Positions 43,541 through 55,140 of a DNA stretch of 64,000 nucleotides are shown in pieces. This stretch comes from Dicyema japonicum (lineage: Eukaryota > Dicyemida > Rhombozoa > Dicyemidae). The stretch covers positions 1,386,133-1,450,132 of the forward strand of contig RDEW01000006.1 in NCBI GenBank assembly GCA_011109175.1, given 5' to 3'. Under the pieces are notes generated by a model that worked only from the letters and a program-made list of their open reading frames with translations, ran no database searches and was not told the origin of the DNA. The position numbers and the translations under genes are program-made. Within the stretch, counting starts at the first letter, position 1; every line of letters begins with the position of its first letter.

Positions 43541-44532
43541 TGATAATGCCAATAAAAATCGTACTAAAGATGAGCATAATCGGCAAAACCATAACAATGC
43601 ATATATTAGTGATTTTATTTATTTAGAACGACCACCACCATAACAATCGCAGTGTAAACCACCACAATGTAAAGTCAATTTTAATTAAAGTCACGTGATT
43701 ATTCTTCCTGTAAATATTGCATTTACTATAAAAGCAAGGGACTCCAATATAGAGTAGTTAGTTTAATAATTCAGGCTTATTGGGCGAATGAGGATATCGA
43801 CGTGAAGAGACTTGCCGAACAGTACTGCGTTAATAATGGAGAATGTCCCCCCACTTTGAATTCTTGAATTCATTAACTTACTAATCTACTAACAGGGATT
43901 TATTGGGTTATAATAAAGATTTATTGGTGATTTTCAAATCTTTAGAATATTTGGTATTTCATTATTATTACATTTTCTGAATAACTTAGTCGGTGAACCT
44001 TCCTAAATGATATTTACCGATTGAATGAGTTAAAATTAATAACTTCTTCTGTGAAGGGACCAACCGCTTTCGAGGTCTTTTCAGGTAAAAGGGCACAATC
44101 ATAACCCACGTACCAACGACATGAGCATAGATGCCTCAATGAAATACATGAACCACATTATAGTAAAGTTGGATGTTAAAGAGAAAGTCAGGGATCACCT
44201 AATACTTTTCCTATATTGGTGATTATCAGTTATGACATTTGATGCACAAATTAGCTTCGTGCAATCGACCATTAATAGTCACGTAGAGAATCTTGGTTTA
44301 CATTTGATTTGTTTCATTATTGACGGTATTCCTATGATTTATTGTCATATTTAGTTTTGGTGCCAAAAAATTGATAAAAATATCTTGTGATCCCAAAATA
44401 AATTAAAAAGTATTATTAGAGTTCTGATAGTAGTTATATGAAATATTAGAGTTTTCATAGTCAATGAATTGATTTGATGGACTAAATGTAATATAGAGAA
44501 CAAACTGTGAATAATCTGCGTATTGATTAGAA
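43541..44532. other. Intergenic with a small family C scrap
   Basis: Largely unassigned. 44140-44230 on the + strand reads HIIVKLDVKEK in frame, matching the RT segment HIIVKLDIKSAF of family C, so a small fragment of that family is present. The part beyond 44240 is AT-rich and holds the presumed 3' UTR of the SIX gene. Confidence 0.45.
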
Positions 44533-45231
44533 CTAAAATATATAAAATAGAATAAACAAATCATATTGATACATGGTGGGAGCATAGTTGCAGTAATATT
44601 GAGAATATTCCTGGTAATTCACATTCTGATTGGTTTGAACAGGCTGTGTTGATTCTCTAAGAGAAACAAATGAATATTACTGACAAGCTGGACTTTTAAA
44701 TTAAAGACAGGCTTTTTATTCCTAAAATTACTATCAAATTTTACTAACATTAATTTTTTGACTTTTTGTCTTGAATTTTTAAAGTAATTACTGATTTGGC
44801 GAATTGTAAGATAGGTTACTTTGGCGATCTCTTCCTTCTCGCATTCGTTTGGGTATTCATTCTCTTCAAAGTACTTTTTCATGTACTCCCGGGCAGATTC
44901 GGGAATGTTGTAAGAATACCTCTCCCCGTAGATATACTCATTGGTGGTGGATTTTTCAGTTTGAATCTGTGCCACGTGAGTCCCGTGTCTGTTATTCCCT
45001 GAAATATTCTCTCTTCTTTAAATGACTTGAACCATAAAAGTGTTAGTTTGTGGTACAGACTTTGATTAAAACTTCCCGTCTTAATAAAATCACGTGCAAG
45101 TTTGAATTCTTGATTATTTATCATTTTTCCACAATTGGAATAGGATTAGTTTCCCTTCTCTTCATTGTGAAACACAAACTAATTTCTACATTTATAACCA
45201 CTATTTTGAAAAATAATACTTTATCCGTCAT
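44533..45231 (-). CDS. SIX-class homeobox transcription factor
   Basis: Nuclear regulator of the sine oculis family. A SIX domain precedes a homeodomain. The SIX-domain part has EFKLARDFIKTGSF, HKLTLLWFKSFKEE and HRFKLKNPPP, then the homeodomain YIYGERYSYNIPESAR, EENEYPNECEKEEIAKV and ISNYFKNSRQK. The EYPNxxEK arm and ISNxFKN helix are SIX-like, but the near-invariant tryptophan of WFKN is tyrosine and NRRQR is NSRQK. One base seems missing between PPP and NEY (about 44950), and a similar break may exist near 45125. ATG 45229-45231 gives the longest N-terminus. The C-terminus after residue K of RQKVKK is uncertain; a Q/N/Y-rich frame to a stop at 44533-44535 (NYQEYSQYYCNYAP) looks natural. 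Divergent but recognisable; the exact SIX group is unresolved. Confidence 0.82.
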
Positions 45232-45879
45232 ATCATATTTTGTCAGCTTTCTGATATCAACATATGCTACAAGACATATCTCTCTAAGGGATCACAACAT
45301 CAATCCTTTTTAATAATACGATTGCCCCAGTCAGCACCAACATCCTAAAAGTTATGTTGGATACGGACTATTTGCCTTGATGAATACTATATAAATGTAC
45401 AATGATTAGATTGGTAATTTCATTTAATTCGTTTTTGACATGTTAGTAAAAATTAATTAAATTTCACTACGAAATCTGAATGATACTTATATGAAAAATA
45501 ATTCTTTAAAGATTTTATTTCACAAGACAATAATCCCATTGATGAGTTATTGCATAGCTGTTGTTTTTAGAAAACAGAATATTTAACGAGAGACATAGAA
45601 CGTAGAAAAAAGAAAGAATAACAAACACTCCTCTGTACACGTTTATGTCAATCTACACAGTGATTCCACTTTGTTTACTCAAAACTTATGACTAGGGAAA
45701 CCGTTATAAATAATTAAACATTCGCCATGCCAAGGTCATGAAAAAACATGTGCAACTCAAGAAATAGCAACAAACTCATAAGCAAGCTCCTATAGTCCAT
45801 CCAGATCTTCTCCTCCTAATTGAGGATTATTGGAAGGTTGAACATTAAATTTAATTAATTGAACCAGAAAACCACCGTC
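45232..45879. other. Intergenic, no gene recognised
   Basis: AT-rich sequence upstream of the SIX gene, presumably carrying its regulatory region. I could not recognise any RNA gene or element end. Confidence 0.4.
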
Positions 45880-46450
45880 ATAACCAAAACGAAAAATTCA
45901 GGTGATCCCTGCCTCCCTCAGTAGTCTTCGTATCCTAACCTGATGTTCAGACTCCTCCAGAAAATTGCTTCAATCGCATTGACCATAGTTTCAAAGAAGG
46001 TTTTCCTTGCAAGAAAACTTCCTCAATAGTTTCACCACATTTGCTGAACGTTATAGATCCTGATCAAGTTCGCTTACTAGGGTATTCAATCCATTTAAGC
46101 ATTTGGAGTCTCTTAGATGTACCAGAAAAACCTTCATAAAGTTATTCTTCCTCGTACAAGCCGTTATACATTTCATAATGGTATGAAAAGGTTAAGAACG
46201 TGTCGAACTAAACTCCGAGGATCTTTTAGGTTTTGTTTAGCAGGATAGTTTTCCCGTCTAAATTGACGTCAATTAATAGTTCCCCCAGTCTTCTGTTTGA
46301 CGTGAAAATTGACAAAACTGACTTCTCCGGACTTAAATTGATTTCCATAAAGCCACAAACTCAAATTATTCAGACTGTTCTGTAATCTTGACGTCGATAA
46401 TACTCACATCCCTCGATGCGACAATTACATCATCCGCGTACGACTGTAAT
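45880..46450 (-). mobile_element. Family A RT C-terminal fragment
   Basis: On this strand SYADDVIVASRD (about 46420-46450) is the catalytic box, followed by INLSPEKSVLSIF-like sequence; near the end LLREAGIT precedes the stop (45899), matching the family C-terminus ...AGIT. Internal stops. It abuts another family A copy in the opposite direction (46480 on). Confidence 0.7.
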
Positions 46451-46479
46451 TGTCACATTGTGGGATTGGTAGGTGATAT

Positions 46480-47225
46480 TAACAAATATTCAAATGGATT
46501 GTATCCACGATTGGTTGATAGCTAACCGTCTATCAGTATCAGCTCCAAAATTATCATTCACTCTATTCACCCTCCGACCGGCAGTCCAAAGAAAAACCTG
46601 AAATCTTCATCGGACATACTCGGATACCTGTCACAGGAAACCCCTCAATCCTGGGAGTGACATTACGCCAGGCTGCTTAATTTTACCTACCATGCCAAAC
46701 AAGTCTTCATCAAAGGACTACAAAAATTAATTGTCACACGGGCCCTCATCCAGTAGACCCCAGCGAATATGAATAAAGCAATCGAAACCATATACTGCCA
46801 GACAATTGCGCCGGCTGTGGAATATGCCTCTGCTGCCTGTAGATTCGCGTTATCAAGGCCACTATACAAAAACTAAACTTACTACAAAGGAAAACAACAC
46901 GTATGCTGGGACCACAATGTGAAACAAAAATACCTCCCCTGGTGACGGAATCTACAACTCGTAGATGTGGTTCCGGATTTTCCACGCATTTGCTAGGAAG
47001 ATGGACACCCACTAAGCTTCTCACTGTTCCACACAAAAGAAAATCGGTTGGCTAAGAAATTTCCTTCCCCAATCGGCTTCTTCTGCAAGGATCAAAGAAG
47101 GCATTTCCGTTCGACAGTGGGAACAATGGAGACGCACATGCTTAGGATGGCACGTTTAGTTGCGGGGAACTGGATCACCTAACTAGTTAACTTTACTTTG
47201 TCTTTCTTTCTCGGTGATCCCGGGT
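46480..47225 (+). mobile_element. Family A C-terminal fragment with 3' end
   Basis: Starts near SAPKLSFTLFTL and runs through ILGVTLRQAA (46650) and AGCGICLCCL-like sequence, then LLQRKTTRMLGPQC. The 3' end has GGATCACCTAACTAG ... CGGTGATCCCGGG (47168-47224) followed by a T-rich tail. Decayed, with many stops. Confidence 0.72.
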
Positions 47226-47229
47226 TTTT

Positions 47230-48420
47230 TTTTATTTAACCCAAGAACACCAATAGTTAATTTAATTGTATTAAACTAATTAGGTGATCCCGGCCGCCTC
47301 CATCAGGTGTCTCATCTTTTTCCGGTGGGCCTTCCGAAATCCAACACAGCTTCTCTGAGGACGGAAAGGTTTTGAAAGAAGAGCAAGAGGGGTGATGTAA
47401 AGTCTTCTAGTAAGACCCAATCCATTAGAGCATTGTAGGAAGTTGAATTTTCGGCACAGAGCGGCGAATCCCTTCCCATTTTGTCCGATAAGGTCTTCCA
47501 GAGAGGTGGGTGTGAGACTGACTGTTCTCACGAGCTTGCCGAGTTGTAGCTGATAGGGACTGAATATCACTGATTTTCTGTTTGTTCGTCCGAGATAGGT
47601 TGATTCCCCAAGACGCACAGGTGTAGCTGATAGATGGCTTAATGAATAGTTTATGTAGTAGTTTCAATGCTGGGAGAGGGGTTCTGATGCCACCAAAAAT
47701 AGATTTGATCAAACCAACCTTTCTTGAGCAGGTTCCGGAGATATATTCGACATGAAGAGAGAAGGTCATGTGCGTGTCAAAGGCGACTCCTAAAATTTTC
47801 AATTTTTTCATAAAAGGTATTTTAGTTTGGTTGATAAATAAATCAACGGTCATTCTTCCAAAACGTTTGTCTGAGGTAAATAGGGATGTGGAGGACTTCT
47901 CAGGAGATATATTAAGTCTGTTGAAGATTAACCAATTTTGAATCACATGTAGTTGTTTTTGAACTCTTTCTGAGGCTTTTAGGAGATCCTGGTCACGGGA
48001 TCCAATTAGAATGTCATCAGCATAGGAGAGGAGAAGATCGTCTTTATCGACTGATCGTGGCAAATCGGACATAAAAAGGTTGAATAAGGCGGGCTCAGTC
48101 GCGGACTGAGTCAACTTGCTTTCTTGAAGCAGGATCACGTCAATGTTTTGGTTGTTTGTGAAGGATCGTAATTCGAGAATTTTGCTCTTTATTCCGTTGA
48201 TGTTAATCTGCAAAATTGAAAGTTGGGGACCTGGGTTGAGCTCGATGTCGCCAGAGAGTAGTAGAAGGATCCAATTGAGAGTAGAGTTGAAGGAAGCCGT
48301 CCGAAGGAACCAACTTCGGATGGGGGTGAGCAAATGGTCCTTTTCCTAGGTGCATTAAGTGCACCCTGAGCGCCTCCAGAAACGTTATGACTGGTAGACC
48401 AAATGACGCCACGTTTTAAG
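47230..48420 (-). mobile_element. Family A copy with 2A-type peptide and in-frame internal deletion
   Basis: The longest open frame (47425-48333, 302 residues) starts with a hydrophobic leader (LNWILLLLS) ending in a 2A motif GDIELNPGP, then the endonuclease start SILQININGIKSKILEL and VILLQESKLT. It then switches without a stop to the RT at ALFNLFMSDLPRS, catalytic box LLSYADDILIG, RLNISPEKSSTSLF, ILGVAFDTHMTF and SISYTCASWG. A frame break near 47430 leads to the C-terminus RKAHRKKMRHLMEAAGIT ending about 47283, within the 3' hairpin (47232-47296). The deletion removes most of the endonuclease and the RT fingers, so it cannot be autonomous. It lies tail to tail with the copy ending at 47225. 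Confidence 0.85.
48226..48252 (-). other. 2A ribosome-skipping motif (GDIELNPGP)
   Basis: Nine residues matching the canonical D-(V/I)-E-x-N-P-G-P core, preceded by a leucine-rich stretch, at residues 28-36 of the family A frame. 2A sequences at this position are known from some APE-type non-LTR elements (trypanosome L1Tc, sea urchin and other animal elements). The expected effect is release of a 35-residue leader from the polyprotein. A degenerate form, DVEADPGP, is at 10096-10119. Confidence 0.85.
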
Positions 48421-48779
48421 CTTGAAAACTTGACCTGAGGACGGGAGGGGTTAATAAATAAATAACAAATATTCATAATTTTTACCTTATCTCTAAACAA
48501 AATTAAAATAATTTACTAACATAATATTTTAAAAAGTTATAATAATATAATATTTAAATTTATTTTATCATGCAATTTTTCTCAAAACTTGTGTCATTTA
48601 TTGGAAGTCTCTATAATGATAAATTTCGATTGTATAAAGCTTAATAATTTTAGCAAAATCACTAGGAATCTGCTGATTATGATGGTGGGAATCTATTTTT
48701 TCAGCACAGTCGATTTTACCGAATTCTCTCCATTGCTTGAACCATCACTTTAATGTTATCTAACAATTTGTTTTCATTC

Positions 48780-51700
48780 TTTATGTTTTGCTTATTCAGA
48801 CATATAGTACTATATTATGGAATAATAAAGACAACAACTTTTTGGTTGAGCTGGTGGCTCTTGAACTCAATGTCTGGAAAACACAGTATCAAGCCATTGG
48901 ACTTGTCACGTTTAACGTCAAGGGACTCTCTAGCGTTTGGAAACGGAAGGAACTGGTCGAGGATCTTTCAAAGTACAAGATTCCAATCGCCTGCCTTCAG
49001 GAGACCAAACTAATCAACGGGATCGAAGAACAACATGAGAACTTTAGACTAATCTTCCTTCCAGGTGGAAACAAGCACTATGGGCTAGGATTTGCGTCAG
49101 AAATGATCTATCCAAGAGAGTCTGTCGATATTACAGTGTGAATGATAGAATCGGGGTGTTGCAATTGAAACTGGATGGCCTCAACCCGTCGAAGAAATAC
49201 CTAATTATGATAAACGTTTACGCCCCTCACAGTGGATGGCTTAATAAAAACCCTGAGATTGATGACTTTTACACCAGTCTTTCTGCCGTCTTATCCAATT
49301 ATGCTATCTCAACATTAGTAGTGATCGCAGGAGACCTAAATGCGAAAGCTGGCACCCAGGTTACGACCGATGAGACATTCATGGAAAGGCATGGTAGGGG
49401 GAAAAGAAATCTCCCGGGAACTCTACTAGCTAACTTATGTCAAACGAACAACCTATTTTTATGCAATACAGCCTTCATGCATCCAGACATAAATCTACGT
49501 GGTCGGGACACAGAACAAATCCCGAAGGGCGAGTGATAAATATGTACAACCAGATCGACTATATCATATGCAGGCAAAAAGATCGAGGAATTATACTTGA
49601 TGCACGAGCTTATGGTGGATCGATTATCGACAGCGACCACAAAATGGTAATTGCTAGACTTTCTCTAAAGAGATTTATGGTACTACAAAGAACGAAATGG
49701 AAGCACATTGAAACCACAGAACCCAACTATAGACGTTATAATTTGGAATCCTTAATCAGTCAATCAGAAGGGGCCCTAGCATTCAAAGAATATCTGGATG
49801 CAGAACTAAAAAACATGCCTACAGATTTCCCGGAAAATCCTGGGATTTTGTAAAGCAGTCAATACATAAAGGAGCCAATCTGCATCTATTGAATGAAAAT
49901 GAAAAAATCCCATCGCACAATGAAATTTACACGGTGAAGGACCTTGCCAATAAACAGAAGACCATATGGATGCTATATCAAAATACTGACGATTCGAATG
50001 TAAAATCAAAATTTAGAAAGAAAAACTATCAAAGCAAAAATAAGAAAAACTATTAGACAGCATAACAGAAATAGAGCACTGGACCAGATTAAGAAGATAG
50101 CATCTCTCAAGGACAACGCTAATTCTACGAGGCTGTAAACAGATAAAAGGAAAGAGACTCTATCAACCGATAATGATAAGAGATGACAAAGGAACGCAGA
50201 TTGTGGACCAAAGGGAAGTGGCGGAAATTATCGCTGCCCACTTTGGAAAACTTTTCAATCCAAGGAACGACACAATCATCCTAGAACAAGGAAATTGGAC
50301 GAGAAAATCACACCATATGAAATTGAACTTGCGAGTTCCAAGTTGAAAAACAGCAGGACTCCTGGCCCCGACGGACTTGGTGCTGAATTCTTCTAATATA
50401 AATCCCAAAATCTGTATGAATGCATCGCTAGGATCCTGAATGAAATGTACTATTATAGTCACACGCTGACCCTGGGAGAGGGTATCTTGATACCTGTACA
50501 GAAGGCGAATAAACCAAGATCTAAGGTGGAGAACCTCCGTCCGGTCATATTAATGAATTCACTTTGGAAAATTCTGGCGAACATAACATTACAAAGGATG
50601 GAAGGACGCCTAGATACTTTTCTGTCGCTATACCACAGCGGATTCCGAAAAGGAAGATCTACTTCCGATGTTTTGTGGTCCCACAAGTGGAGATCTGCGG
50701 CCGTTCAAAAGTTCAAAATGTCTACAACCATCCTCGGAATCGACATTTCGAGGGCCTTCGTCTCTATCGACAGACGGAGGCTAATACTGGTTCTGGGAAG
50801 TTTCCTAGACGCTTCCACTGTCAGAGTGGCCACCACCCTCCTAGCTGATACTTGACTCACTGCCAGAGTCGGGGGAGCCTTGTCTCGCCGATTTGAGACG
50901 ACTGTTGGCACTCCACAGGGAGACCCATTATTACCTATACTTTTTGTCATATACCTTGAAGCTGCTTTACGGGAGTCAAAACCGATAATGGATGAAAAGA
51001 CAAATATTATTGCGTATGCTGACGACGTAGACTTTATTTCAAACGACGAAATACTGCTCACCCGCTTGATGGAAGAAGTGCCTAACAGTAAATCCGGACA
51101 AGACTGAGGCAACTGAACTCAAGAGGGAAGAAACAAGGACGGAGGAGCACTGGCGCAGGTGCAAAAAGCTTGGCTGCCTCCTAGGGGACCATAAAGAAAT
51201 TACAAGAAGGAAAACCTTAGCACAAACTGCTTTTTCCAGACTAAAGAACATCTGGCTCTACAAAAAGGGCTTTGACATTATAACAAAAACTCGATTATAC
51301 AACTAGTGAAACCCATACTACTGTATAACGCTAGGTACCTGGGCCTGCTCAAGAAATGAACTAAAGAGGCTTAATGCGTTTCATAGAGACCAACTACGGC
51401 ATATGATGTTCAAAAAAGTGATACGAGGGTGTCATCTAATCTTCTCTATAAAAAGACAAAGACCTCTGAAGTTTCAAATGAGATTCTGGATACACGATGA
51501 AGGCTTTTCGGCCATGAGACTGGACCTAGATGCCCCCGCGAACGTAGCCATGGAGGATTACTTCATGTTAGAGGCCCCCCGTTTTCCGTGGTCGCCAAGG
51601 ACGACACTGCAGTCGTTCTCGACGAGGACCTTAAAGAAATGGGAGGCATCTTGGAGAGGATCTTGACTGGTTGCGCACTGCGGCTTTGAATAGGAAGAAG

Positions 51701-51785
51701 TGGATGAAACTAACCAGTGATTTGCTAACTCGTGTTGCACATGCTTTGTCAAGTCCTATGACATAGCGATAATAATAATAATAAA
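48780..51785 (+). mobile_element. Family B (RTE-like) retroelement, nearly full length
   Basis: The most complete element in the window. Endonuclease: IGLVTFNVKGLSSVWKR, IACLQETKLI, MINVYAPHSG, VIAGDLNAKAG, MYNQIDYIICRQKDR and SIIDSDHKMVIA (48836-49660, with stops or shifts at 49139 and about 49520). RT: LRPVILMNSLWKILANI, SGFRKGRSTSDVLWSHKW, GIDISRAF (50445-50855), TPQGDPLLPILFVIYLEA and IIAYADDVDFIS (50880-51060). C-terminal: KLGCLLGDHKEITRRKTLA (about 51150) and a decayed GHETGPRCP part. A (TAA)n-type tail ends the copy at about 51772-51785. At least four frame breaks. QIDYI followed by SDHxxV and the short 3' repeat tail are RTE-like. Confidence 0.86.
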
Positions 51786-52539
51786 AGACAAGATATTAGG
51801 AGTGTACAGCTAAGTTTGGTAGGAAACATGTTTTAAAATTTTATTTTTTATTTAACGATGAAATTTATGAAGACTGTTAAAGGGGGTTCTTAAATGAGTC
51901 CTTCTTAAAGGTTTGGGACTAGGCCAATTCCCATTGTGCAATATGGATTTGATTATTTATTATAGACAACAAAGACTGAGTATATTAATTGGTTGGTTTT
52001 AGGCAAAACATATTTAACGTTGACGACTCAGAGAAGAGTACAAAGTAAATTTTTCAACTAGAATGAGGGGCAAATGTATTGAACACAGGAACTATAATTG
52101 TTTGTATAGCTTGTTGATGAAAACGTAAAATGATCTCTTTTAAAGACAGCATTCCTAAGTATTTGAATGTAGATTATATGTATTCAGTCATCCACCATGA
52201 AAAACTGTAATCATTGTGGAAGGTCAGTTATTTAATATCCCCTGATATATTGGAAAAAGGTATCGGTTAATAAACGTTAAGTTATATTTACAACTGTGAG
52301 ATACAACCTGACAAAGCATCATTCCATCCATATCCGCCATCTTGGAAATCCCTTTGGTAATATAGGGAAGAGAAATATCTTTTTTGGATGCCAGCTAGGC
52401 ATTGGGTGTTACATAGGATTTGATAAAAGTGCATATCAAAAATAATGAATTTTATGAAATTTGATACTAATAATGTCAATTGGCGTCATTACAGAACTTT
52501 CATGACGGATACGATCTTTATCGACGTCTATGTTGTTGC
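51786..52539. other. Intergenic, no gene recognised
   Basis: AT-rich sequence downstream of the family B tail. I recognised no exon or repeat. Confidence 0.4.
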
Positions 52540-54310
52540 CCGGTGACGTGGACTATGTTACCGTGAGTGCTAAGGAGGAGTATCTGCATTGTTTTGCTAA
52601 ACTGAGATCCTAAGGCTGCTGTCCCTATCCAGATCAAGCTGGAAATTTCAGAACGAAATCGCCTTCGGACAAAATTAAGACAGTGTCTGGATTATGTGGA
52701 CGAGAAGTTCTAAAGATACGAGTTACTCAGAAGACTATAGATTTTTTATTTAAAGAACAAGTCGATAAAAAATGGAAAACTGAAGCAGGAAGGTTGGACA
52801 CCAAGAAACCAACATTCTGGAAGTCTTATCGAAGGCTTGTAACTCCTGGATCTAAATCAGATCATTAATTTGAAGAGATCCAATGGCAGTGTTGTCACCG
52901 AAGCGAATGTTCTTAATGCATTTCAGAAGCTGCTTGAGAGTATTAAAGGAATTGATCCAAAGGATGTGATGCCCCAAAAATCTCTTTTGATTATGAAAAT
53001 TCTGGACAAGCATGTTGGAATATGGCGCATGGAGATCTAAAGAAGAAGTGAAACAAACTTAGCGTAGCTACATGCGGTTCACCTGTTGTTATGGTGAGCC
53101 CAGTGCAAGTATTGCATGAAAAAGAACCGTTTGAACTTTTCCACCCTTCTACGTCGTTTGAAAAAATGGACTACCAAACAAACCATTATGGAGTGCCGAG
53201 ATGTAGCTCATGGAATGGACAATATACGGTTAAAATTATTCAAGGAGGGTCTGAATTGTCTTTTTGAGGTCCGCCGTTACCTATTTGGAGCAAGTCTCAA
53301 TATTGGATGTGTATCTCGAGCTTGGAAGGACTCCATTATTCGGATTATTCCAAATCAAGAAAATCGAGGACGGATCCCTTGATCTATAGACATATTAGTC
53401 TAATAAAGTCAATTTCAAAATTCATGGAGAGCCATATCGAATCACGGAATTTTCTCAGCAAGGAACAATGAGAGATCATTTGGAGATTGTTTTTCATCTT
53501 GAACTCAGATTGAGAAGGCCAGGAACTTCAAATATCGGCTGTGTGTCGTCTGCTGAATATATCGAAGGCTTTCGATAGTGTCGGCCATGACGCACTGTTT
53601 TGTCAGCTAGTGCAGCTGAAATCTCTAAACTTTTACTCGGTTAGTTAAAGAATCCTCTGAAGAAGATCATTTATGAGATGTAGAGGATTTACTTCTAAAG
53701 AGATTGTAATGAAGAGGATAGTGCCACAAGGCTCAGTCTTGAGTCTTCTACTCTTTAATATATTAATGAGAGTTTTTCCGGCTCCCGGGAATCCTAACGT
53801 GATTATTTACGCTGACAATGTACTGATATCAGACGTCTCGAGAAATCCGTTGGTGTCTGAGGGAAGATTACGTGGATTATTAGAAGAAATTCTCTGGTGG
53901 TGTAAATCCAGTGTCTTAAGTTTTTCAATGGAAAAGTCGAAAGCCATGCGAATTTCACACTATATAAAGTTTTTTCAACATGAGTACACACTGAGTGGTA
54001 TCAGCAATGTTGATCATCTGCGTTATTTGGGTGTCTGTCTTGGATATAGAGGAGATTATGTTGAAGGTGCCAAAATGAAGAAGAAAAAGGCTTACCATGT
54101 GTCTATAAAAACTATATTTGAAGAAAACGTCTATCTTTACTTTTGAAAAAATTATTCTTTCCTTTACAACAGATGTCAAGGATGGTATTTTTATCCAAAA
54201 GAGAAAGAATAATAAACCTTTTGGACAGGAGGATGACAATCAAGCTGGCCCTTCGTAAAATAGGTGAAGGCACACTAGAAGAGGAGGAAACCGTGATCAA
54301 CTCAGTATGA
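52540..54310 (+). mobile_element. Family E non-LTR RT fragment
   Basis: A different RT lineage. 53200-53380: GMDNIRLKLFKEGLN and VSRAWKDSIIRIIPNQENRG (the P-x-x-W-K-x-S-x-I-x-P-I-x-K segment). 53580-54146 in one main frame: RIVPQGSVLSLLLFNILM, NVIIYADNVLIS (catalytic YADD reads YADN), EEILWWCKSSVLSFSMEKS and VDHLRYLGVCLG. An upstream charged region is at 52683-52868 (KKWKTEAGRL). No endonuclease part was recognised. Stops between pieces show decay. The YADN loop would impair catalysis. Confidence 0.7.
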
Positions 54311-55140
54311 GCGTGGTAGTAGAACTAATCTAGGGTTTTCTCCCGAGGACCAAAGTGACGTTCATTCAGAAGATACTGTAAAGCTAGAGAGGGTAAAACT
54401 GTGAAAGAATCCAGGCCTCAAGGCAAAATTTTTTAATAACATAATCCCCCATAACTATCGCTATGCCTTGGTTTTTAATAAAAATATTATTATTACAGAT
54501 CAAAGCGGAATCCTCGAATAGGTAAAGGTTAGAAATTGAACTCACAACTAATAGTTACATGAGCAAATGCACTAACCATTATGGCAAAAACCACAAATAT
54601 TATACAACACCTTACTGATGGGGGACAGGCTTACTGACCCTTGAAACTAAAAGCACATCACTTTATAATAAAAAAGAATCTTTGATGTTTGTTTTAATTT
54701 TCATAAATGATTCCATTAAGTACAATTATGATTAAGGAGAAATAATTATATTAGTTGTTATTATAATGTTTTCTTTAATAAGGAAATCATGCAAGGAAAT
54801 ATTAAGACAGATAATGTCATACTTTGTGTTTATTGTAAATAAACATGATTAATATTTATGCAAATTTTTCACTAAAATCATAAGTTTAGATAACTTTTGT
54901 GGTGGTCACCGCAAACTATACCAATTAGTTTTCTCATAGTTACTGGGTCTTTTTGACTGAGTCTCTCTTGGAATCCGCTAGAAGTTATAGAATTCTTATA
55001 TCCTAAAGAGTTTTTATTTACATTTATTTTAATAAATTGTAGGAGTTAATTTTGATTAAAATATTAACAACAATTATAATAATTATTATATTTTATAAGA
55101 TTTTATTTAAATATTAAATAAAATATAAAACCGACATCTG
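54311..55140. other. AT-rich region upstream of the helicase gene
   Basis: No exon or repeat recognised. It presumably includes the promoter of the gene starting at 55141; the last 100 bp are nearly pure A/T. Confidence 0.45.

Noticed and set aside
43083-43626. Two overlapping 170-codon open frames on opposite strands
   Set aside because: Openness follows from a stop-free 54-bp unit repeated in multiples of three. The products are low-complexity with no start context or homology.
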